Source: Prevotella sp. AGR2160 (GTDB lineage: Bacteria; Bacteroidota; Bacteroidia; Bacteroidales; Bacteroidaceae). Taken from it: DNA of 64,000 nucleotides. Location of the stretch: the NCBI RefSeq assembly GCF_000424185.1, contig NZ_AUJK01000010.1, forward strand, positions 1 to 64,000, read 5' to 3'. Under the pieces are notes generated by a model. It saw nothing but the letters and a program-made list of their open reading frames with translations. It made no database searches and was not told the DNA's origin. Positions 32,828-40,433 of the stretch are shown here, piece after piece. Both the position numbers and the translations under genes were made by a program. Position 1 is the first letter of the stretch. Each line of letters begins with the position of its first letter.

Positions 32828-34054
32828 TTATCGTTTCTGCTTGTCCTTGCTGTTGATGAGATAGACCATCGTGCCGTATTTCACCCGGACCTTGTTCTTC
32901 CGTATGTTTTTCGACAGGGCATTTGAGGCCTTGCGATAGGCGTTCTGCAGTGCCTGCTGCCCCCACCGTGCCGTAGCACCAGAGACGGAGCCGTCGGTGA
33001 AGCTCATGTTCTGACCCACCGTACTGCCAGCCACATCCCTGACGGTCTCGCCGAAACTGCTCTTGGGTACATACAGACCCTCCAGCCCGTCGGTGTCGTA
33101 GATGCTCAGATGGACTTTTATCAGCTCATCCTCATAGAGCACACTCTTGATGGTGCCCTTGACACGCTGCTGGCCGAAGCCGCTGAGTGTGCCGTAGAGA
33201 CAGGTGCCACGGGCTATCGTGCGCTCACCGATGTCGATATCGTCGAGAAGGCGGAAGCGGACACGGCTGCCATCGACAGCCGTTATCTCCTCATCCACAA
33301 TGGCACGAATGAGCTTGTGCTGCGTCTCGTTGACGGCGATGGTGTTGAAGTATTCGGAAGTCTCCTTCTGCCGCTTCACCACCTCCTCAGCCTCTGCTTC
33401 CTCTGCAATTTCGTTCACAGCTTTATCATTGACGGTCTTCCTCTGCTCTGTCTGCTGCTCCTTCTGTTTGGCATAGTGGCTGCCCGATGTCGGTCTGTCA
33501 TTGCTCCCGGCATCAGCTGCTACACCACTGCCGCGCAAGCCTTCGTCACGGGCATTGGTCAGTTTCTTCTGAAGATCCTCCAGGGTGCGCTGTTCGTCAT
33601 ACGTGTTGCCGTAGTGGCTGCCACTGACGTTATTGTCTTTCTGCTGCTGCTCCTTGATCTGCTCCTGCAACCGGCGTAACCGCTCCATCGACTGCCGGGC
33701 TTCGTCACTCTGCCGGTCCAAAGCAGCCACCTCGGCATCGGTGTATTGCGACTGGTACGCCTCCTTCTGTTCGTCGCCGCCACGCTCGATGTTCTCCACG
33801 GCTGACTCATCCTTGATCTTTCCGAAGTTGTTGACCATATTGCTGTACTTGTCACCGATGCCGTCGCCTTTGAGGTTGGCATCGGGCAACTTGTCGTTGT
33901 AGTACGCCGTAGTCTGCTTCTTGTCGTCCACCTCCACCTTCTCGATGTTGAAGAAGCGGAAAAAGAAATAGCCGAAGAACAGCAAGGGCAGATAGAGGAT
34001 GGCTGGCAGCATGTACTTCGGCTGCCGGAAATTAATCTTGTCTGTTATTCTCAT
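32828..34054 (-). CDS. traM: Conjugative transposon protein TraM (VirB10-like)
   Basis: 408 aa starting MRITDKINFRQPKYMLPAIL; the open frame extends 37 codons upstream but overlaps the preceding small gene with unlikely sequence. A single membrane helix (MLPAILYLPLLFFGYFFF) near the N-terminus is followed by a long Gln/Lys/Glu-rich coiled-coil linker (residues 80-220). The C-terminal domain contains HKLIRAIVDEEITAVDGSRVRFRLLDDIDI, GTCLYGTLSGFGQQRVKGTIKSVLYEDELIKVHLSIYDTDGLEGLYVP, the TraM C-terminal fold. It bridges inner and outer membranes in the core complex. Confidence 0.9.
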   Translation of the reverse strand: MRITDKINFRQPKYMLPAILYLPLLFFGYFFFRFFNIEKVEVDDKKQTTAYYNDKLPDANLKGDGIGDKYSNMVNNFGKIKDESAVENIERGGDEQKEAYQSQYTDAEVAALDRQSDEARQSMERLRRLQEQIKEQQQKDNNVSGSHYGNTYDEQRTLEDLQKKLTNARDEGLRGSGVAADAGSNDRPTSGSHYAKQKEQQTEQRKTVNDKAVNEIAEEAEAEEVVKRQKETSEYFNTIAVNETQHKLIRAIVDEEITAVDGSRVRFRLLDDIDIGERTIARGTCLYGTLSGFGQQRVKGTIKSVLYEDELIKVHLSIYDTDGLEGLYVPKSSFGETVRDVAGSTVGQNMSFTDGSVSGATARWGQQALQNAYRKASNALSKNIRKNKVRVKYGTMVYLINSKDKQKR

Positions 34055-34430
34055 AGTTCCTGATGCTTGTAGGGTTCGACACTTGGGTTGTCCGCTCCAC
34101 ATGTTGCCTGCTGCCACCGTTATGGCGGCGGAAGCGCAGCTCCTTCTCCTGACGCTCCACGGCACTCGACGGCTGCCGCTTATGGCTCACCGCCGTGGAC
34201 ATGCGGTAGAGGTTGAGTGCCACACTGAAAAGGACAAAGCCGAAAATGATGCAAAGAAAAATCTTCGGATAGCGGGAGGCAAAGCCCTGCACCTTAGCTG
34301 CCGCCTTGTCCAGCCGCACTGTCTCCGCAAAGGTCTTTCCTGCCTTCACACTGCTGTCGTGAAGGTCCTTGTATTTCGGATCGTTTTTGTCGGGCATCTT
34401 CTCCCCGATGATGATTTTCTTGAGATTCAT
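34032..34430 (-). CDS. TraL-position small membrane protein
   Basis: 132 aa located between traK and traM, the position of TraL in CTnDOT-type operons. The N-terminal half is cytoplasmic and charged (KKIIIGEKMPDKNDPKYKDL, AGKTFAETVRLDKAAAKVQGFASRYPK), followed by one membrane helix (IFLCIIFGFVLFSVALNLY, residues 57-75) and a basic tail (ERQEKELRFRRHNGG). Its 3' end overlaps the start of traM by 23 bases. I see no homology that confirms TraL identity. Confidence 0.6.
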   Translation of the reverse strand: MNLKKIIIGEKMPDKNDPKYKDLHDSSVKAGKTFAETVRLDKAAAKVQGFASRYPKIFLCIIFGFVLFSVALNLYRMSTAVSHKRQPSSAVERQEKELRFRRHNGGSRQHVERTTQVSNPTSIRNYENNRQD

Positions 34431-34435
34431 AGCTA

Positions 34436-35050
34436 CTAATAATTGGATTTCGTTCTTTGGTCAAGATCCTTGTTGAGGATGGTCCTCCAGTTCACGATGA
34501 GCAGTCCGTGAGGATTGTTCTCCGTCCGCGGCACCCGCTTCAGCGCCCCCTCGGTGACGAGTTCCCGCATGAGGATAGACGTGCGTCGCTCGATACGCTG
34601 TCGGCCGTAGTAGGTGAACGTCAGACTGTCCCTGTTGAAACGGATGCTGTCGCAGAAAATGCTGAACACGGCACTCGAGCCCATGATGTTGCCGTAGAAG
34701 CCTTTCTCCTTCAAGGCGTTGTATTGGGCAAGGCCGCTCTCGTCGATGAGATACATCGCCTTCTCCATCGTGTACTTGATGTACTTGTCGTCGGGAGCCA
34801 GCGTGAAGAAATAGTGGTGGAACATCTCCACATGGCTCTTCGCCTCCACGTCGAGCGTCTCCTCCATCGTACTTCTGTTGACCAAAATCGGCACCGTGCC
34901 GTCGAGGACATAAATCTTCTTGTGGGCATCGTCAACCATGGTCCGTGCTGTCCAGATGCTGCCCAGGGAGACGACCACACAGCCTACGAGAAACAGTGAG
35001 CAGATGATAAGCACCAGTTTAATCTTGTTTTCTAAATTCTTGATAACCAT
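34436..35050 (-). CDS. traK: Conjugative transposon protein TraK (VirB8-like)
   Basis: 204 aa. An N-terminal membrane helix (VLIICSLFLVGCVVVSLGSIW) anchors a periplasmic domain with the TraK pattern: KIYVLDGTVPILVNRSTMEETLDVEAKSHVEMFHHYFFTL, DKYIKYTMEKAMYLIDESG and FCDSIRFNRDSLTFTYYGRQRIERRTSILMRELVTEG. TraK is considered the VirB8 counterpart that organises the inner-membrane side of the channel. It lies five bases upstream of the TraL-position gene and 20 bases after traJ. Length and pattern fit the family. Confidence 0.92.
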   Translation of the reverse strand: MVIKNLENKIKLVLIICSLFLVGCVVVSLGSIWTARTMVDDAHKKIYVLDGTVPILVNRSTMEETLDVEAKSHVEMFHHYFFTLAPDDKYIKYTMEKAMYLIDESGLAQYNALKEKGFYGNIMGSSAVFSIFCDSIRFNRDSLTFTYYGRQRIERRTSILMRELVTEGALKRVPRTENNPHGLLIVNWRTILNKDLDQRTKSNY

Positions 35051-35070
35051 AATATTGTGGATTTTATAGT

Positions 35071-36195
35071 TTATACTCCTAATACCTTTCCGGCAGACTG
35101 GCGCATGGACGTAGCCACACCCTCACCGAAACTTCTCGTAGAGAATGCCGTGTCGCCCTCGGGAATCATCCAGGCGGCAAGATCGGGGACGAGGTTCAGA
35201 CATTTCAGTGCCACCACACTCGCTGCCATGAGATAACCGGCTGTGAAGAATGCGTTCTGCAGGTAGTTGACGACAGTCTCGTCAGAGGCAGTGACCGCCA
35301 TCAGGTCGTTGTACTGGATGTTGATGACAATATCGAAGAGCAGGAGCACATAGAACCCGACGAAGTATAGCATCGCCCCGTAGAAATGGACGGTGAGGTA
35401 ACGGATGATCCATTTCGCCCACGCTCCTTCCCACTTCGGCAAGAGCGAGAACGCCCATTGGATGGGTCCGAAGATGGTCAGCATGCCCAGGAGTATCTGC
35501 TGGCAGTAGATGGTGCCCCACCAGCCGATGCGGAACGTTATCAGGGCAATAAGCATGATGATCTTGTCTATCAGCATCACCAGTCCGGCAGAGGTGCTCG
35601 TCATCTCCGCCTTGACGATGTTCTTCTCGTCCTCCGCCGCGGCGTCGGCATCGGTGACGTCCTGTACGCTGCCCTGGGTAAGCAGGGCGCTCACGGCATT
35701 GCTTGCTGCCTTGATGGTGGACATCGGATCGGAAGCCTCGTCGCCGAGCTGGTACATCAGCTGCTGAACGTCGTCCATCCGGTCCTTCACCTGCGCCGCC
35801 TCCGCCTCATAGAGGTCATGGGTGTAGCTGCCGATGGCATTGGGGATGTAACTGAGGAAGTCGAGGGCGCACCACGTGCTGTTGCCTCCGCCGATGCCAG
35901 TGTCTGCCGGTGGATACCACCAGCAGAGGATGATGCTGATGGCCAAGGGCTTGAAGAGCTTCATTACGTCCAAGGGCTCGCGCCTGACCATCATCTTGTA
36001 AGCCATGTTGGCACACATGATGATGGCAAAGAGTCCGGCAAGCGCCATGGACATCTGGAGAATCCACCAGAACGGTCCCTGGCCGCCGGTGAACGTGGCG
36101 TCGGTCAGGAACTCATTCGTGCGGAATATCACGTCGTCAATCTCCTCTTCGAGAAGGTTGATGCCGAAATCTACTGCTGTGCTGTCGTTGGGCAT
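35071..36195 (-). CDS. traJ: Conjugative transposon protein TraJ (VirB6-like)
   Basis: 374 aa with about seven membrane segments, e.g. WILQMSMALAGLFAIIMCANMAYKM, ISIILCWWYPP, TSAGLVMLIDKIIMLIALITFRIGWW, ILLGMLTIFGPIQWAFSLLPKW, GAMLYFVGFYVLLLFDIVI and GYLMAASVVALKCLNLV. VirB6-like proteins form the inner-membrane part of the channel. The pattern EEEIDDVIFRTNEFL near the N-terminus and FGEGVATSMRQSAGKVLGV at the end are typical of TraJ. It sits 20 bases before traK. Confidence 0.92.
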   Translation of the reverse strand: MPNDSTAVDFGINLLEEEIDDVIFRTNEFLTDATFTGGQGPFWWILQMSMALAGLFAIIMCANMAYKMMVRREPLDVMKLFKPLAISIILCWWYPPADTGIGGGNSTWCALDFLSYIPNAIGSYTHDLYEAEAAQVKDRMDDVQQLMYQLGDEASDPMSTIKAASNAVSALLTQGSVQDVTDADAAAEDEKNIVKAEMTSTSAGLVMLIDKIIMLIALITFRIGWWGTIYCQQILLGMLTIFGPIQWAFSLLPKWEGAWAKWIIRYLTVHFYGAMLYFVGFYVLLLFDIVINIQYNDLMAVTASDETVVNYLQNAFFTAGYLMAASVVALKCLNLVPDLAAWMIPEGDTAFSTRSFGEGVATSMRQSAGKVLGV

Positions 36196-36207
36196 GGTCG
36201 TAATCGT

Positions 36208-36960
36208 TTATGGGGTGATGATGTTATTGTCTTTATCTTTCTTGCCGGTCCTTGTCTTCATGCCATTGTCCCGCCAGCGGTTGTAGGCGGCTGTTGCGTT
36301 CTCGCCGACACGGTGCTGGAAACGGGCCAAGGAGGTAACGATCCGGTCTGCCCGCTGCTTGGTGGCAAGGAAGCGGACACGTAGGATAAGCTTGTCGTTC
36401 GTGGCGGTAATCTCGTCGTAGATGGCAAGGTACTGCTTCTGCCGCTCACTGTTGGGCATGTAGCCCTTGCGGATGGTCTTGATGGCAAAATCGTACATCC
36501 TGGACAGCTCCGTCCACGCATCAATCTCCTCGGGACTCGCCTTGCCGCTGAGAGCGCTCAGGTTATTCTTGAAGGCGAGCAGCCTGCTGTTGATCTTCTC
36601 TCCCTCCGTGAGCCAAGCGACATCCAACAGTCTGTCGGCGGTGTTCATGGCCTCAATCTTTGCCCGGCTCTCCAAGTCTTTCTGGATGCTGTCCGCCATC
36701 TCCACCTGAGGCAGCGAGGCTATCTGTGCGGCGGTACGAAGGGTATTCTTGACCGAGGTCTGCGCCTTGGCACCTTTTCTGTAACTGTTGTGCGTCAGTT
36801 TGTAATAGACTTCCGGGGTCAGACTGCCTGCCCCCAACTCCATCACCATGATCTGCCCGTACTTGGAAGCGTCATGGTTGTAGGTGACGTGCTGTGCCCA
36901 CGACTGAATGCTGACCAGCATGGCTGTCAGCATGAGTAGGTGTCGTCTGCTTGTTTTCAT
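36208..36960 (-). CDS. Secreted helical conjugation protein (TraI-position, DUF5045-like)
   Basis: 250 aa with signal peptide MKTSRRHLLMLTAMLVSIQSWAQ. The mature protein is helical: TYNHDASKYGQIMVMELGAGSLTPEVYYKLTHNSYRKGAKAQTSVKNTLR, then LLDVAWLTEGEKINSRLLAFKNNLS, ELSRMYDFAIKTIRKGYMPNSERQKQYLAIYDEITATN. This fits the DUF5045-like secreted proteins found just before TraJ in Bacteroidales tra operons. Probably periplasmic. It ends 12 bases upstream of the traJ start. Confidence 0.7.
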   Translation of the reverse strand: MKTSRRHLLMLTAMLVSIQSWAQHVTYNHDASKYGQIMVMELGAGSLTPEVYYKLTHNSYRKGAKAQTSVKNTLRTAAQIASLPQVEMADSIQKDLESRAKIEAMNTADRLLDVAWLTEGEKINSRLLAFKNNLSALSGKASPEEIDAWTELSRMYDFAIKTIRKGYMPNSERQKQYLAIYDEITATNDKLILRVRFLATKQRADRIVTSLARFQHRVGENATAAYNRWRDNGMKTRTGKKDKDNNIITP

Positions 36961-36971
36961 ATCGTTTCATG

Positions 36972-37748
36972 TTAATATCCTAATTTTCCGGCTCCTTTCC
37001 ATCTGCCAAGGGCCTCTCCAGCCATCTCCCTGAGGGTCTTGGAGCGGTAGAGCTCTCCTTTCCAATAGCTTGTCCGCGCCTGGATGAACTTCCATGTCTG
37101 GAAATACGCGGCGTTGACAATGTCCTTGATGCGGTCAAGCGACCTGTTGATGTTCTCCACCATCAGCATCATCGAGGCGGGCGTGCAGCTGACCTGACCG
37201 CTGGCATAGGCGGCAAGGACAGAAACGGACGAATAGAGGTTGCGGCACTCCGTACTGAGGTTTCTGACAGCTCTGGCGTTGACGGCCAGGAGCAGCGTGT
37301 CGGCGGACTCTATACGCCGTCGCTTGATGATCTTGTCGTTGTACTCCGACAACAGTGCCTTGTATTTGCCGAGCTTGTCAGAAACATCATCATAGGTGCG
37401 ATAGACGTTGAGACCGGTGCTCACCGTGCTGTAAACCAGGTCGATGATGTCGAAGGCACGCGTGTACTTGTCGAGTTCGATGTTGATGTCCCTGTACTGG
37501 CGGTGCGTCGCCTCACTGGTCTTGTGGAGCAGTTGGTTGCTCTCTTCCAGGACAGACCTTGCCAACAGCAGACTGCGCTGCTTCTTGTGGTCATTGATGT
37601 ACGCCTCTATCGTCGGGATATCCCTTGGCACCTGCGCCGTGAGCCTAAGCGGAAGCCCCATCAGCATCACCGTCAGTACAGCCATCAGCCGATACCCGAA
37701 AGAACGGAGCTTATTGCCCGTATTGCTTGTATTATTGGTATTACTCAT
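36972..37748 (-). CDS. Secreted helical conjugation protein
   Basis: 258 aa from MSNTNNTSNTGNKLRSFGYRL, followed by a hydrophobic export segment (MAVLTVMLMGLPLRLTAQ). The longer open frame overlaps the previous gene and is not used. The mature part is helical (PTIEAYINDHKKQRSLLLARSVLEESNQLLHKTSEATHRQYRDINIELDKYTRAFDIIDLVYS), a form shared with 36208-36960 and 15635-16321. Function unknown; likely periplasmic and part of the mating system. The ATG lies 23 bases after the stop of the large secreted protein. Confidence 0.65.
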   Translation of the reverse strand: MSNTNNTSNTGNKLRSFGYRLMAVLTVMLMGLPLRLTAQVPRDIPTIEAYINDHKKQRSLLLARSVLEESNQLLHKTSEATHRQYRDINIELDKYTRAFDIIDLVYSTVSTGLNVYRTYDDVSDKLGKYKALLSEYNDKIIKRRRIESADTLLLAVNARAVRNLSTECRNLYSSVSVLAAYASGQVSCTPASMMLMVENINRSLDRIKDIVNAAYFQTWKFIQARTSYWKGELYRSKTLREMAGEALGRWKGAGKLGY

Positions 37749-37770
37749 ACTCCTTATATTATTAGTTGAA

Positions 37771-40392
37771 TCAAGGGAAACGGTCATCGTCCTCCTCATC
37801 TTCTCTTTGATAATTGGCACTGCCGCCGTTTCGCATCCATCGCCGGTGGCACTGCTCGGCGATGCTGATTTTCCGGTTGCTGTCGGCATTCAGTTTGGGA
37901 GCCAGCTCCTTAGCCCAGTCCAAAAGGCTGTGGCGGTAGTGAAGGAATTTCTCTATCATGACCAAATCGGTATAGATGCGTGCCAGCCTTGCCTCGATGC
38001 CACGGGCTATCTCCAGCCGGTCGCTCGCCCACAGCAGGTGGTGGACATCCTCCGTGGTGTCCTCCTCCACTTCCTTCGATCTGGCATATTCCACCGTGAC
38101 ATCACAGTCGGGATGGGCTTTCTTCAGCTCGCTGATCTTCTGATTGACAATCCGGGCGTTCTCCTCATCCGACTTATTGGTATCAAGGCTCATGGTCTCT
38201 GCCACCGATGTGTCGCTCCAACTGCTCGTCAGGCTCCAGTCTATCTGTACGATGGCACGGTGAACCTTGATGCCCATGAAATACTTGGGCTTGCGGGCGA
38301 TGGAGACCGTGGCCTTGAAGGTTACTGTTCCCTTGACATTTCCCACTGTGCCCTGTCTGACAAAGGTGTTGCCCGACCAGCTGCCGTTGTCTGTCCAACT
38401 GACTTGATAGGCATCCTTCATCGCCTTCATCAGTTGCGGGATGCGGTTATAGTCGTCGGTCTGCGTCTTCTCGCCGTCCTGGGCCTCCGTGATGGCCTGC
38501 CGGGTCTGTACAATCTCGTCGTTGAGGTTGTCAAGCTGCGACTGCAAGTCGGCGATTTTCTTCTTGTTGTTCTCGTAGGTTGTTCTGTACCGCTCGTAGT
38601 CCTCGCCACTGGCTCCGGACATCTTACGAAGCAGCTCACTATTCTCTTTGTTGAGCTGGTCCACCTGAGCCTGGAGGGCAGCCGCCTGCTGCTGGAGACG
38701 AACAAGACGGGCTTGCAGCTCGGCGGTCTCCACTCCACTGTCATCACTGCCCAACGATGTTCTCATGGAGCATTGACGGGTATGGGCACTGACGGTCTTG
38801 CCACAGTCGCCGCATTTATAGGTGGTGCTGCCCTTGCCCAATGTCCCCCCGTCATGACAGGTGATGCTGAATGTGGCGGATGAGGAACCGGCCAGCTTCC
38901 CGGCATCGGTAGTAGCGTAATACCGGCGGGTATCGTAACCGATATAATAGGTGTAGTCCGGCTCCTCGTTGTGTGTGCTGATATAGTCGTCCAACTCCTT
39001 GGTGTTGCTGATGTCCTGATGGTCGCCGTTGGCGTTATACTGCGTCAGGCGTGCCTGCATCTGCGCCATGAACGTGTTCCAGTCCATGCTGTAGCTGTCA
39101 AAGACTTCCTCGTAGACTTCCTCCTTGATATCCCATGACTTGCTTACCCGGATGGAATAGGCATAGGCCTTGGCATACTGGCCGCTTTTCTTCTTGCTCA
39201 GGATATAAGCTGAGGGAGAATAGTACATGTTGTAATGATAGCGTTGGTTAGCACTGTTGAGCTCCCTGACGCGCTGTCGGCTCCATCCGGCATGATTCTC
39301 AGAGTTGCAGAGGATAGCCTCATATTGTGCGCTGCTTGGCGTGAAACCGGCATCGCGGGTATTGATGCGGTACCAGTGGTCGCCATAGATAATGGCATTG
39401 TCGTCAGTCGGCGGACGATAGTCGCACAGCGTCTCGGAGCCCCGGTCACGACGGTAGATATACACGCGTTGGGTGTAGTGCCGTCCGACGGCCGCCTGAC
39501 TGTAGTCGTCCAGCCAACCGGTGATGTTGTAGTCGCTGAGTTTGAACAGCTCGCTGACACTGTTCATGCCCGTCAGCTTTTCAACAAACTGCCTGGTGGA
39601 TAGGTCCTTGAAGTCGCCGTACAGGTTGCTCGCATTGTCAGCAAGAGTGATCACACTCGTGGCTTTCTCAAGGAACGTCCCTCCGAAACTCGTGCCCTGG
39701 AGCAACTGGGCAAGACTGTTGCGGTAACCGGCATTGGCAAGGCCGACCCCTTTGTTGATGAGGTTGTCCAAGTCTGCCTTCAGATGGTCCTTGGTGAAAC
39801 GGCCGCTGATGTCGCTGCCGATATTCTCAAAGAGATTTTTCCAGTCGACACCACCCAACTGGGTTATGTCGACGATGGCTTTCAGTTCATCGCTTAGCTC
39901 CAGAAAAGCTATATCCTTAAATCTCAGGCTGCTGTTGGTGACGACACTCTCGAACTGCTGGCACAATGACTTCACGTCCTCCGTCGTCTTCAACAGGTAG
40001 CTGCCCCAATAGATGGCGGTAGACGGATCCTCCACCATCAGACGGGCACAGGTGACCGTCTTGGGGATGATGCGCTTCGAAACGATATTGTAGATGCGCG
40101 TATAGTAATAGTTCTCCTTCTCATCGTTCCACAGGTTGAGGTCGGTCAGTGCCTTGCGTTCGAGATACTTCGAAGAGAAAATGCCGGAGCTGGCGACACC
40201 TGCCGCCTGGTAGCTGTCGTAGATCTTCTGTAGGCTCTCGTTGTGCAACGCCTCGATGACGGCTTCCGTCGCATACGCCTCAGTCATGCCCTCCATCGTC
40301 TTGTAGTCGATATTGATGCTGGCATACTGGGCCCTGACAGGGAGCACTGCCAAGGTGAGAAGGAGAATCTGTATGACGAACGTTGGTTTCAT
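37771..40392 (-). CDS. Large secreted conjugation protein with coiled coil
   Basis: 873 aa starting MKPTFVIQILLLTLAVLPVRAQ (signal peptide). The 80-codon upstream extension is unlikely sequence. The N-terminal third is helical (EAYATEAVIEALHNESLQKIYDSYQ). A middle region is Tyr-rich (YYSPSAYILSKKKSGQYAKAYAYSIR). Four spaced cysteines (ITCHDG, TYKCGDCG, RQCSM) near residues 560-595 could bind zinc. Residues about 600-670 form a coiled coil (ELQARLVRLQQQAAALQAQVDQLNKENSELLRK). The end is acidic (EDEEDDDRFP). It is in the TraH/TraI position of the operon. No specific role recognised. Its start region is a 15-bp tandem duplication. Confidence 0.65.
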   Translation of the reverse strand: MKPTFVIQILLLTLAVLPVRAQYASINIDYKTMEGMTEAYATEAVIEALHNESLQKIYDSYQAAGVASSGIFSSKYLERKALTDLNLWNDEKENYYYTRIYNIVSKRIIPKTVTCARLMVEDPSTAIYWGSYLLKTTEDVKSLCQQFESVVTNSSLRFKDIAFLELSDELKAIVDITQLGGVDWKNLFENIGSDISGRFTKDHLKADLDNLINKGVGLANAGYRNSLAQLLQGTSFGGTFLEKATSVITLADNASNLYGDFKDLSTRQFVEKLTGMNSVSELFKLSDYNITGWLDDYSQAAVGRHYTQRVYIYRRDRGSETLCDYRPPTDDNAIIYGDHWYRINTRDAGFTPSSAQYEAILCNSENHAGWSRQRVRELNSANQRYHYNMYYSPSAYILSKKKSGQYAKAYAYSIRVSKSWDIKEEVYEEVFDSYSMDWNTFMAQMQARLTQYNANGDHQDISNTKELDDYISTHNEEPDYTYYIGYDTRRYYATTDAGKLAGSSSATFSITCHDGGTLGKGSTTYKCGDCGKTVSAHTRQCSMRTSLGSDDSGVETAELQARLVRLQQQAAALQAQVDQLNKENSELLRKMSGASGEDYERYRTTYENNKKKIADLQSQLDNLNDEIVQTRQAITEAQDGEKTQTDDYNRIPQLMKAMKDAYQVSWTDNGSWSGNTFVRQGTVGNVKGTVTFKATVSIARKPKYFMGIKVHRAIVQIDWSLTSSWSDTSVAETMSLDTNKSDEENARIVNQKISELKKAHPDCDVTVEYARSKEVEEDTTEDVHHLLWASDRLEIARGIEARLARIYTDLVMIEKFLHYRHSLLDWAKELAPKLNADSNRKISIAEQCHRRWMRNGGSANYQREDEEDDDRFP

Positions 40393-40412
40393 CGTAATGG
40401 GCTTATTTTCAT
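40389..40412 (-). other. Seven-codon leader ORF from a duplicated start region
   Basis: TTTCATCGTAATGGG is repeated at 40387-40401 and 40407-40421, giving two copies of the start region. The upstream copy opens MKISPLR and its TGA overlaps the ATG of the large secreted protein. It could act as a coupled leader peptide. Confidence 0.4.
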
Positions 40413-40433
40413 CGTAATGGGGTTTGGGGAATT

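Noticed and set aside
35386-36384. Plus-strand frame of 332 codons opposite traJ
   Set aside because: It is antisense to a well-supported membrane protein gene and has the composition of a reverse-strand shadow.
37444-38883. Plus-strand frame of 479 codons opposite the large secreted protein
   Set aside because: It spans two minus-strand genes with signal peptides and operon spacing and shows no motif of its own.
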